From: Tillus elongatus
Lineage: Eukaryota > Arthropoda > Insecta > Coleoptera > Cleridae
Length of the DNA stretch: 64,000 bases
Direction: 5' to 3'
Assembly: GCA_964006375.1 (NCBI GenBank)
Contig: OZ023262.1
Location: forward strand, 87,127,154 to 87,191,153
Shown here: piece by piece, positions 19,590 through 37,068 of the stretch
Layout of the letters: the number at the start of each line of letters is the position of its first letter
How positions within the stretch are numbered: the first letter of the stretch is position 1
The notes under the pieces: generated by a model
The model's input: only the letters and a program-made list of their open reading frames with translations
Told to the model about the DNA's origin: nothing
Databases searched by the model: none
Position numbers and translations under genes: made by a program

Positions 19590-21498
19590 GACACAACGAA
19601 TATATTTTATATTTTATCATTTCCCATGAAAATTCTTGCAACAAGTATCCGAACACATTGGTACCTGGCAACCAGAGCAAACTATCTTGGTTCCTTTTTC
19701 TCTCGCTGATGAACCACACAACCTGCAAACCACACAACCTGCAACTTCTATATATCTTGAGCCTGTCAGGAAGATGATTGCCAACGGCATTTAACCTAAC
19801 TTTGCCTGGTACAACTTTTTTACTGGCCAAAAAAACAGGCTTATTCCCTGGTTTCCTTGATGAAAATCCGGCAATAAGCTGTCGAGCTAAATTCAGTTGG
19901 AATTGAAGCCAATCTTCCTTGGTTTTTGTTAGTCTTTATAGGAATATAAACTTTTATGATAGCCATGTCCAAGAGATAATAAAAAATGCGATACCACCAC
20001 TTTGTGCTTCTTCTCCCAACTTCACATCGGTCACGTAATTGATCAAGATGATCAACGCCTCTCATTGTCCTATTGTATTTAACTACTACTAGAGGGCAGT
20101 ATACAGTTACTCGCCACCCTTGTTTGTTTTTTTCAACACATGTAAAATGTCTGTCGGAAAGCAACAGGATGGGATAAATGTGTACTGGGTTGTTGTCCAT
20201 CCACTTTATTGCTGCAATATTTTCTTTAGTTTCGAACATAAACTCTATTCTTGGCAGAATGTGTTTCTTTTTCATCCATTGCAGGCAATCCTTTCCTATT
20301 TTGCCTTACAGTCCCTATCGAAAAAAATGATTTTTTTTTTCAAATTTTTGAAGATAGAATATGTTGTGAAAAAATTAGTAAACACTACAAGACAGTGTTT
20401 CCTCTGTATTTGAGACGGGAGTTTTAGCACAATCCGTTCACCAAACAACTGTGTGGTTTTACTATCGTCAGATCTCTCGGTAAAAATATTAAAATTGTAA
20501 CCATAGCCTGTCATGGAGTCAGCCAGACACCAAACTTTATATCCCCATTTAATGTTTTTTTGGGCATGTACTGTTTGATATAACACCGCCCTTTGAAAGG
20601 CATCATGGTCTCATCCACAAGTATTCTACCTGAATGATTATAAGCTACAAATATTGATTTCGGTATATTGTTGATAAGAGCCCGTACTTTACGTAATTTG
20701 TCATAGCCTGAGCCGCCCTTTACAATAGCAGTGCTATTATTATTCAGGTGTAAATTTTCAATTAGTTTTTTTTACACATGGCACATTGTAAAAAGAGTCA
20801 GTAGCCCAATATTTTAATAGGCGTGATATATTGTGAATGCCCATCAAGATCACCACTCCCATAATAACCTTTATTTTCTCTGTATATATGTCCGATCAGA
20901 TGTGTGGTTGATTATTTTGATATTTTAGTTGTTTTTGTTAATTGGCGTACAAGCTTCTTTGATTCAAGATTGAAGTTTTCATATATTATGTGAAAATGTT
21001 CTGGAAGTAATCTAGTTACCTGCTATTGGTATCTAAATTATTCGTCACATATGAAAAAAATATCTTGGAAATAAATTCCCAACTTGCCCAAAACTCAGTA
21101 GTTTTTCCCCACACTTCGGTACCGTTAAAAGAGAAACCACTATCTGATATCATATCATCATCATCATTTTAACCATGAGAAGGTTCCTCTGTGAATTGTG
21201 ACGGTGCCAGTAATGTCCCTGCTGATTGGTTTAGTTCCTCCAATGCATCTGCAACATCATCGTCCCCCTCTTCTCCAGAGTCTTCTTCGTTATCGGGTAA
21301 CATAAAATAATAATCTGATGCAACCTGGACCTGTCCTTGTCCATCTTTTGACTGAAAGAAACAATATCTATATAACCTGGATATCAATGTGAATAATGAT
21401 ATTATTAGAGATGCCCAACTAGGCACTGAAGTTATGAAATAATCGGTGATGAGATATTTAAATTGAAAGAATAATAATAATTGTAAAAATACATACAA
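19590..21498 (-). pseudogene. piggyBac transposase, frameshifted
   Basis: An acidic N-terminal region (DNEEDSGEEGDDDVADALEEL) is at about 21310-21200. The core then reads, across frames, VVILMGIHNISRLLKYWATD (about 20870-20800), ILVDETMMPFKGR (first catalytic D, about 20625-20590) and KWGYKVWCLADSMTGY (about 20550-20505). Next comes FTNFFTT (about 20385), and YNRTMRGVDHLDQ...STKWWYRIFYYLLD (third D, about 20065-19975). A Cys-rich C-terminus (CRLCG...) follows at about 19740-19700. The family normally has FDNFF; here the second catalytic Asp is Thr. At least three frame changes are present. This would be a cut-and-paste transposase with TTAA targets; dead as read. Confidence 0.88.
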
Positions 21499-21858
21499 GT
21501 AAATTCTAGCTGTGAGTTAGGCCGTAGGAAGAATAATTCACTCGAAAATTTTATTGGTGGTGAAGCAACTCAGGGTCTAAACTTTGTAAATACTATGCAA
21601 CGATACTGACGTTAAAAGAAATATAAATTCTTATTACTGACCTCCCAAAACTTACACATTCAAAAAACACAAACACCTTTGCTTGTCAATTTTCAGACGA
21701 ATAAACACAACTCCAAGGAATCAACCTCTACAATACCAGATCTAGCAAGCAATACTTTGTAATTTGTATCTATCATTGTGTTTCTGCTACTATCTAGTAG
21801 ACAGCAGTACAGAGAAAACCGTACAAAATAATTCCCAATGCTCACAAAAGTGAATTTG

Positions 21859-21900
21859 ATTGCCGGGAATTATATTTCCCAGTGCCTACTAAAGGGTTAA
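21859..21900 (-). repeat. piggyBac terminal inverted repeat and TTAA target
   Basis: On the minus strand the element begins TTAA-CCCTTTAGTAGGCACTGGG, the usual piggyBac layout of a TTAA target followed by a CCC-starting terminus. A subterminal palindrome GGGAAATATAATTCCC follows. The opposite terminus was not found; it may be lost or hidden near the inverted repeat at 18.95-19.44 kb. Confidence 0.7.
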
Positions 21901-24693
<2,793 letters not shown>

Positions 24694-25239
24694 TATATGT
24701 ATAGACAAATATTTTTCAAATCACACACGCCAGGGCCTCAATATGATGACTGCGGGTAGTGTTTTGTACATTCCCGCTTTTTGTCTAATCTGTTCATTTA
24801 TTTTACCGTTGTTTACTTAGTAAATTTTTGTAAATGTACTAATGTACTTATGCTGGTTGTAGTGAATACGCCCTAGGTTTGTTATTAATGAATTATTTGT
24901 TATTATTAAGAGAGTATACTAATAGAGAGATTTTCGGATTTTTTTCTAATGTACGCGAATAACGGATACTTTTCGCACAAAAATACACCAAAAAAATTTT
25001 TGAATGCGCAATTTTTTAAGGTATTACAGTAATTGTAATAACACTTTACATGTAGCGAGAAGTAGGTATGAATTTTAAGTAATCTGGTTTATAAATTTTT
25101 CCAAACTAAAAATAAAATCTAGAAGACATAAATTGAAACGACTTAAGTGATTAGAGTGCAATGCCTGACAAAGACAGAGTACTTACATGCCATGCGTAGT
25201 TTGATACATACTCAATCATAATCAACAATAATCAAACAC
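24694..25239. other. Unannotated stretch
   Basis: AT-rich. Nothing recognised apart from the TATAGACAAATATT palindrome partner right at the edge of the preceding element. Confidence 0.5.
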
Positions 25240-25925
25240 TAAGTGAAGAATTGGAACCTGTGATGAACACTGATAAGTACACCATAATACATCTTTTTAA
25301 AGACCTAACGATCGTTTCGCTCACAACGTTAGCTTCATCAGAGGATGAAATATTATAAACTAATGTTTGCTTCAAACTGTATCTATATTGTTTCTTAGGT
25401 AGACGAACGAAATCGAAAGTAAGCTTTTAAGTCAAAGGCACATCTTTTGTGTAATGTAACTTTATTGGCCGGACGAGATTATTGAACGTCCTCCTATCAC
25501 TTTAAACTGATAGCTTTAGGAGTGTTTATCTAGTTCACAGGCAAAGAGAAAATAATGAACTTGAGATGAGAGGCGCCGCTTTATTTAAGGAATTTTGGTT
25601 CTTTATTGATTTTGAAATATAAATGCTTTCATACACATCAAGCATCGACTATTGTCTAATATTTTTGATAAGATTCAAAATATCTTTATGAATATGGTGG
25701 TTATTATCCCATATATGTTGTGCCACGCATGACTTGTCTACACTGCCGTCTCGCAAATGTGCGAGATGTTCAAGCAATCTGATACCTATGTTTCTTTTAG
25801 TCTGCCCGACGTATTTAAGATTACAATCTTTACAACCTATTTCAAAGATACCCGAAATTTCAGCGGATTTATCTTTATCTTTCGTATTACCTAACAAATT
25901 TCTTAAATTAATTTTTTTTTGAAAA
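25240..25925 (-). pseudogene. Penelope-like element 3' end: GIY-YIG plus pseudo-LTR
   Basis: The minus strand at 25897-25555 encodes the GIY-YIG nuclease C-terminus. It has the block GIFEIGCKDC, YVGQTKRNIGIR and EHLAHL, then CVAQHIWDNNHH, an in-frame stop at about 25645, and the continuation SMLDVYESIY...LNKAAPLISSSLF. Downstream follows a non-coding pseudo-LTR to about 25240 with a hammerhead-like motif. RT is absent, so the copy is 5'-truncated. An inverted second copy begins at about 26060. Confidence 0.85.
25302..25351 (-). ncRNA. Hammerhead-ribozyme-like motif, best preserved copy
   Basis: On the minus strand: ATCCT (stem I strand), CTGATGA, A, GCTAAC-GTT-GTGAGC (stem II), GAAA, then CGATCGT and T as cleavage-site H17, then AGG closing stem I with CCT. 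The core order CUGAUGA-stem II-GAAA-stem III-UH-stem I is that of a type I hammerhead with a very short stem III. One unpaired base lies between CUGAUGA and stem II, which is atypical. Activity is unproven. Hammerheads are known in Penelope-like pseudo-LTRs. Confidence 0.65.
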
Positions 25926-26059
25926 AGTTAGCTGCAAATCGGCTTTCTTAAAAACACTATTCAGTCCTTTTGTGATACGTGGTTAAAAAGGTAGATATAC
26001 AAATTTGTCTCTATTTTATCTGTCTTGGATGTAGTGCACTCGGCTATCATTTTATTTGT

Positions 26060-26460
26060 TCTGTGTCAGTCGATGCTTGACGCGTACGAAAGCATATTTC
26101 AAAATCAGAAACAAAATTCCTTAAATAAAGCGGCACCTCTCATCTCAAGCACATTATTTTCTCTTTGTGTGTGAGGTAGATAAACACTCCTAAAGCTGCG
26201 AGTTTAGAGTAATAAAGGAAGTTTAATAACCTCGTCCGGTTAATAAAGATACAATACGCAAAAGATGCGCCATCGACTTAAAAGTTCCCTTTCGACTTCT
26301 AAGAATCGATATAAATATAGGTGAAAGCAAAGATTAATTTAGAATAATTCATCCTCTGATGAAGCTAGTGTTGTTAGCAAAACGATCGCTCGGTCTTTAA
26401 AAAAATGTGTTGTGGTGATTTGGGTTTTCTCGAAGTGTACTTTTTAATAATCAAACATTA
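26060..26460 (+). repeat. Inverted Penelope-like 3' end
   Basis: The plus strand from about 26071 reads MLDAYESIF...NSLNKAAPLISS then a stop: the same C-terminal tail as the minus copy at 25.6 kb. The same pseudo-LTR sequence then runs to AGTGTACT at about 26440. Together with 25240-25625 it forms an inverted repeat of roughly 380 bp. Two 5'-truncated copies face away from each other. Confidence 0.8.
26348..26398 (+). ncRNA. Hammerhead-like motif, diverged
   Basis: ATCCT, CTGATGA, A, GCTAGTGTTGTTAGC hairpin, then AAAA in place of GAAA, then CGATCGCTCGG. The core G12 is changed to A, so this copy is predicted inactive. Confidence 0.5.
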
Positions 26461-27880
26461 AATAACACGCGTAAAACAACTACCCGATAGAAATCTTGGC
26501 CACTAGAATCGCAAAAAGCAATTAAGTCCTTTATCAACAATTACGACGTTAAAATGACACATGACATGAAACTAAAAGAAAATATGGAATGTTTCCCAAA
26601 CCATGATTACACAATTTTTGGACACAGAATTGGTTCAGAAACACTCATCACTTAGAGCATAGAGGCAAGAACAAGTTCTTTAAATTTCAGACCTTTTGGA
26701 TTTTAAATAAAAACGTAGCTTAAACTTAAACGTTATATATGACACTCCTTAATTATTTCGTCAAAATGGCTGCTGAAAGTAGCAACTGTGCTAATCATTT
26801 GTAAATCAGCAGTTTTCTAAGCGATAACTCGTTAAAAATTTAATTTTTGCAAATATAATGACATAATGTACTTATTTCATTCGTTAGTAAATATCATATT
26901 TTAGGAATATGAGAAGATACGAAAGAATGAACAAAATCGGCTCACGTCGCTATGAAAATTATTTTAAAGTAGTTTGTTATCTTCAAATTTAAAAATAAGA
27001 TATTATTTAAGGTATAAACAGTCGAATGTGTTGCAACGACTAGTGGACTAGTCACAATGCTATTAATTCGGCAATTACCTGTTTACTTACATTGTTTGGG
27101 ACATAATATAAAATTTCTTGGAGCAGCAAGTTTCCGTCTCTATGACTAACACGTAAACCAACAATTTATCAGCTAGCATAAGAAAAAAATACCTGCCACA
27201 TTTAGTCTAGTTTTGGGACTTTGAGGTTTTATTCTCTAACGGAGCTAAATCACAAGATTACATAGAGATATCGATTTTAACACTTTCGAACAAATTCTTC
27301 AAATTAGTGGGTAGTATAAGTTTTAAACCCGTTTTTTAAGGTCTGTTTCAATTTGAGGTACTAATTTTATAACAATGTCTTACTAACGGTGTACAGGTGT
27401 CCCATTTTGGTTGCAATTGCTGGGTATCTCGGTTATTAGTAATGATAGAACCTTTCGGTTTTTGCGAACCTTTTCTGTGAAACAAAAGATGCCGCAAACA
27501 AAATTATCACAGCCCTCTTAGTTTTTTTTAGAGTTTTTACGTAAAATCTAGTGGCGTAGTTATCTTTTTCGAAATATTACTGTTTTTGAAATATCGACCA
27601 ATGTTTGGTTTTTTTTTAATGGGACACACACTATATTCGTCAAGAAATTAATTTGCATTTTCACAAACTTCTCAAATTATAAAACATTATTGGTCTATTT
27701 TAATCTTAGTTTTCATAAATTCGCATTCAAAATTTTCCAGTAGGCCACACAAAAAATCCTGCTGTTTATCATTTACTTGGAAGCAAGTGACAGTTCCCAA
27801 AATTTGTTCCATGCCGTGTCACTGCTTATCTTAATTATCCAAATTTTTTGTTTCATTTTCAAATTTGGCTGTTTTTTGTA
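26461..27880. other. Unannotated AT-rich stretch
   Basis: 1.4 kb with no recognised gene, repeat or microsatellite. No open frame of note. Confidence 0.5.
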
Positions 27881-29739
<1,859 letters not shown>

Positions 29740-29939
29740 CTTTTTTTATTAATTGTGTGAAGGTATATTTGTGACTATGGCAGTAAAACAAACTTTCAAA
29801 CATTTTGAAAAATACGATGTTAGCTTGTTTTATATTAAGTAATGAAATTGTTGAAGTGGCATCTGGGATGTATTTTAACACGTAAATGGTTGGTTTTCAG
29901 TAATGTTTAAATACTACTGCTTCATTTTTATTTAGATAT

Positions 29940-30516
29940 CCAGAAAATAGGGAACCCAATACATCCATTTTTACCGTACAAAAAAATACTTGATCACGGA
30001 TCATTTAACAAACCTCGTTCAAAAACATATAATAGAGAAAATTTTGCGGTTGGGGAATTCACAGTTTTGACTAATGTAGAAGCTTACCCTACAAACTCCT
30101 GTAGATCAATTAAAAGGAGCGTAGGGATTCCAAAAGCTAAAGTTCAAGATATTCCAAGAAAACACAAATACCACCCATACAAATTTGGGTTTGTCCAGCA
30201 CCTACACCCTGGGGATGCTCAACGTCGAGTAGTCTTCTGCAATTGGTATCGGGAAAGATGCGATATGGTTAGAGATTGTGCAACAAAATTTATGTGGTCA
30301 GACGAAGCTCATTTCAGTAATTCTGGTATACTTAATATGCACAATAACAAATTCTGGTCCCAGGAAAACCAGCACCAAATATTTCCCAGAAGACAACAGG
30401 GCAGGTTTGGTCTAAATGTGTCTTGGTTGATATTAGGAACACAGATAAAATTTTATATCTTTGAGGAAAACCTAACAGCCAATCGTTACGTTGAAATTTT
30501 AGAGACAGTTTTTTAG
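29940..30516 (+). pseudogene. Tc1/mariner transposase, N-terminal half
   Basis: Reads FNKPRSKTYNRENFAVGEF, SCRSIKRSVGIPKAKVQDI (HTH), KYHPYKFGFVQHLHPGDAQRR, CNWYRERCD, FMWSDEAHFSNSG (first catalytic D), FWSQENQHQ and a GIV-type strand, then stops at 30514. The second and third Asp are missing because a LINE fragment begins at the same point. It is of the same broad group as the copy at 4.3 kb. No start codon or TIR was identified. Confidence 0.85.
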
Positions 30517-30650
30517 ACACAAATTAAATATAATCGACAGAGTCACGGCAATTACATATGCACAGTCTTTCACGAAGGACACTGGTATGTTATCAGGACC
30601 TGCTGTCATAGCATTACCACAGTTGTAAAGAGCTTTCTGAATATCACCTT
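30517..30650 (-). pseudogene. Non-LTR retrotransposon RT fragment
   Basis: The minus strand reads GDIQKALYNCGNAMTAGPDNIPVSFVKDCA...IFNLCLK. This matches the N-terminal RT block of LINEs (GPDxIPxxFVKxCA...IFNxSL). Only about 45 codons remain. It abuts the truncated mariner copy, so one interrupted the other or a deletion joined them. Confidence 0.65.
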
Positions 30651-31797
30651 AATAAAAAAAGTATTTCTTACACCTTTTAAATAAGGCCGATATTGAACTT
30701 TTACGAACTATGGGGACACCGTGTATATTCATTTAAGCTTCCTATGGACGGCAAGCTGTACTAAAAAAGACACAATAAAACAAAAATAAATCACACGAAG
30801 CAATTGCAACATCGTACCAACATAAATGATATTCCAAAAAATTAATGGCCTCATAACTGCTTTTATGTTGGTGTTATTGCGGAATCCCCGGAAAGAAGAA
30901 CGTAATCAAAATCTCTGTATATAGAACAGGCTAATGATACGGATTATTGCATTTTTGCTTTCAGACTTTCGGTATTGAACTTCCTACTTGGTCGCGATAT
31001 TTCACGGTGTACCCCATTGTCCCTAAAAACCATAAACAACCTTTCAAGTGTAATATTCTATTCAAACGCTGGTTATCTGAAAATGCCTGAATGCAATTTC
31101 CGCATTTGTAAAAAGTAGTCTCGCTAAATGTGATATAGTACAATCTCGTCTGTCATTTTCTAGGCCAAGGTTGCACACTCCAGTTAATCAAATCAATTTG
31201 CAATACAAGATTGGAGATTCGCTGACTCTCAGCTTAATGCAGTTAATATTGACGCCCGTTGCATAGTTTTACCATTATTAGCACCTTTTATTGGTTCACG
31301 TTGTGCTGTGTTCTCTTATAAAATGCTTATGCCGACCTAGTATTTCAAATGGTGTCCCATAAAGATGGATGCTGGAGCCATAAATTTAACTAATAAATAG
31401 AGAGAAATGTTGAATCAAGAATTCCGGTCCCAATTACTATATGACCATTGAAAAAGGAAACCTTCCGTAATATTGTCAGATATCACTGTAGATGCGATAA
31501 AACGTATCTCTTTGCAGATTGTTACAGGATATATTCAGTTTCCTAAAAGCTTGAAAAGATCGTTGAATCCGACATGTTTTCTTGCTGGGTTAACTATTTT
31601 TCTATCTACAAGATTTCAAACTTCGTTTTTCACAGTATGCGCATGTATTTATTTAATTTTGGTTTATTTAATTAACTGGTATACACCATTATTAGGTGTA
31701 TAAAACTTTCTTGCGACTGTGGGTAACAAATGTATTATTTGTAGCGAATTTTCATAAAGAAAAAAAGAGAGTTAACGACTTTCTAATATTCGAATCC
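30651..31797. other. Unannotated stretch with a possible mariner relic
   Basis: The minus frame at 31143-30961 (ITFSETTFYKCGN...) weakly resembles the FSDEATF region of mariner transposases. The following bases contain VFFFPGIPQ-like residues in another frame. ACACCGTGTATATTCA near 30717 could be a terminus. Otherwise nothing is recognised. The plus open frame at 31473-31703 is hydrophobic, with no known domain. Confidence 0.3.
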
Positions 31798-33787
<1,990 letters not shown>

Positions 33788-34046
33788 CTTTTTTCAAATG
33801 AGCGGGAACCGGTGCTCCTAGAACCCGTATCCGAGGTCATTTTCGGACACTATATGTTAATGTGTGTACAACATGGTTTTTATAATAATAATAATACCAC
33901 AGTAGACAAACTCCGCACCCAGAAATCTTAGACATGTGCGGGGGAGCTTACATTCACATATAGACAAAGGACACCACCCATAACTCATCAGAAGCCGGCC
34001 TTTCCACATTCGAGTGAATAAGACCGACTGATTGAATACGGTTTGC

Positions 34047-34110
<64 letters not shown>

Positions 34111-34251
34111 TGAATACGCTATATTTTTGAAAGTATTAGAGTAACTGGAATGAAACATACATGTAGCTAAAAATACTACGAATAACCTTTGTTGTGAATT
34201 TTAAGTAATTTGATTCCCAAAATTTTTACTTTTTGCCAAATAAAAAAAAAG
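33788..34251. repeat. Scrap of TA-core 3' module and a TA array
   Basis: 33790-33860 is a minus-oriented 3' module (CAAATGAGCGGGAACC, GAACCCGTATCCGAGGTCA) placed directly after the preceding copy's 5' tag. An isolated (TA)n is at about 34050-34108. The rest is unrecognised. Confidence 0.6.
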
Positions 34252-34802
<551 letters not shown>

Positions 34803-35159
34803 ACGAAATTATCCAAGCGAAAAATCAGCCACGTTTATAATTTCGCAAATAATTTTCTTCCAAATATGAATTAGGTTTTCTTCTGGAAAGCTTTTGTAAC
34901 TTCAATGAACTTTGTAATCCAGGATTCTTTTCTTAGAGAGACTTACAGTACCTAGATATACCAAGTTTTATTTTTTTAGCTTCATAGAAAATTGAGTTTA
35001 GGGCATTAAAAGCTTCTGTCTCAAAAGGAGCTAAAACACAAAATGAAACATTTTTTATGATAATAGAGAAATATCACACATTCGAAAAAAATCTTCAAAT
35101 AGGGACGTATTAGGATCTCAAAAACCGATCTTCAAGGTCTATTTAAAAAACGCACGTGC
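34803..35159. other. Unannotated stretch
   Basis: Nothing recognised between the TA-core copy and the LINE 3' end. Confidence 0.5.
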
Positions 35160-36675
35160 TATGTCCCAAATTATTATTTTTTTGATACAGGAGGGAGAGA
35201 TGCCTCATGCAGACCTCATTCACGACACCGTAATGCCGTGGGATATCGAGGTACTGTGAGACTCGTACTCTTAGTACACCTACTCACTACAACTCCCTCC
35301 CTAGAAGTACCGGACCTTAGTCCATACCTCCGTCGGAAAGAATACACACAATTACTTTTGGGTTTGAATGTTGCCATTCTGGTTTTGCCGCGGGTAAGTA
35401 TAAGGTTTGGACGCTTATGCTTATATGGAAGTTGCTCATCGTAGTCGGTGGCACTACGGAGAAGAGCATTTGGGTGAGAAGCGGCTTTAGCGAACTTAGT
35501 TGTGGATAGTTGAGTTATAAAATCAAGTATCGAAGGCATTTCCAGATCAGAATAAATCTGACTGTTTCTGAGAAACCATGGCGCTCCGGTAACCATTGTC
35601 AGAATTTTATTCTGGATGATTTGAAGGGTCTTGATGTGTGTTGCGGCCGCGGTGGCCCATGCAGGGGATGCATAGGTCAATGCTGGCCGGATGACGAATT
35701 TGTACATGAGCAATTTATTGTTCATGTACAATTTGGAATTTATATTTTGAAGTGGGAACAGCTTCGAGATGAACATCGAGGCTTTTTTTCGGGCGTGTTC
35801 GACATGGGGGCGCCATGTTAAGTGTTTGTCGAGGAAAACCCCGAGGTATTTGGCGGAATCTTGCCAGGGAATTAGACGGTTGACTAATGATACGTGTTCG
35901 TAAAGTGTGTGTCTCCTCTTGGAAAATAGGACTGCTGAACATTTATCGGGGTTTATGGCTAGAAGGGATTTCCTATACCATGCTTGCAGCTCGACTACGG
36001 CGATCTGAAGTCGTTCTGTTATTATCCTCGGCTGAGTGGAACTGCTGAGGATGGTAGTGTCGTCTGCGTACAGTGCGTATGTCACGTTTAGGGGGGCTGT
36101 CGGAATGTCTGCGACAAATATATTGTACAGCAGAGGGGAGATAGCGGGAGACCAGCCGTGGCTGGGTACGTTCTAGATCTGGCTCCCAGATGTTTGACCT
36201 GGTACTTCCTCTGTTGCAAGTATGACCTGATTAGCAGAATCAGAGGGGGAGAATACTTAAATAATAGTAGTTTGTTTAGGAGGCCCGCATGCCAAACACT
36301 ATCGAAGGGTTGATAAATGTCAAGAAAACATGCAATAGTTGACTTGTTTTTATTAAATCCTTCGGTAATGTTTTCCACCACACGAAGGACCTGGTCTGTG
36401 GTGGAGTGCTGGTGTCTAAAACCATTCTTCATCCGGGAGGGTATGACTTTCTGAGGTGAATGAAGCTAGCCTTTTCTGAATAAGTTTTTCGGCGATTTTG
36501 CCGATGACTGGAAGTAGACCAATGGGCCTGTAGTTCTGAGGGATCAGCGGATCTTTGCTGGGTTTCGGAATGTTGATGATGTCGGCAAGTTTCCACATGG
36601 AAGCAAAATGTTGAAATCGAAGCATGACATTCATAATCGTAACTAGGAAACCAAAATTCCTTTACTCTTGACATT
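35160..36675 (-). pseudogene. Jockey-type LINE, 5'-truncated
   Basis: Minus-strand RT: ASMWKLADIINIPKPSKDP, NYRPIGLLPVIGKIAEKLI (about 36600-36480), FRHQHSTTDQVLR (about 36420), FLDIYQPFDSVWHAGLLNKLL (about 36320), LIRSYLQQRKYQV (about 36220), LYADDTTILSSS (catalytic, about 36075), SAKYLGVFLDKHLTWRPH (about 35860) and RPALTYASPAWATAA (about 35650). Two frame changes are seen, and a deletion around the usual PQGSxLSP block (only LPLSPL remains). The thumb and C-terminus continue openly to about 35216. A short A run follows (T run at about 35180 on plus). The N-terminal endonuclease and ORF1 are absent. Clade assigned by motif style. Confidence 0.88.
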
Positions 36676-37068
36676 TGCCTGTTTTATTGATAATATTATA
36701 CACTAGATATTACACTTTACATAAATTCCAGCGTAGATCGTCCGAAATTGTTAAAATCAATGTAGTGAGCGTGGTTTTTTTATCAGTATTTTGCCAACCA
36801 CTAGAACTTCTGGGCCCTGTATATCGATCTTGTTTGATAAAACACATTTACGTAAGTCGTATGTACTAGCTGCTTAACCGTAGCTGATAGTCTTAAGGCA
36901 TGTCATCATTTATAAAGTTGGTTATTTCCACTCTCATTAAAAGTAGATATTGGGCGAGTCGATGTAAACATATTGTTACGAGTGCTATGTTTAAGAAACG
37001 GGAGGATAATGAGGGGAATAGGGGGACACTGAAATAATTCTGGACTAGAGTGATATAGTAACGATGTA
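36676..37068. other. Unannotated stretch
   Basis: Nothing recognised up to the pogo-type terminus. Confidence 0.5.

Noticed and set aside
25240..26460. LTR retrotransposon with inverted ends
   Set aside because: Ends are inverted rather than direct, lack TG...CA, and the coding part is GIY-YIG, so it is Penelope-like.
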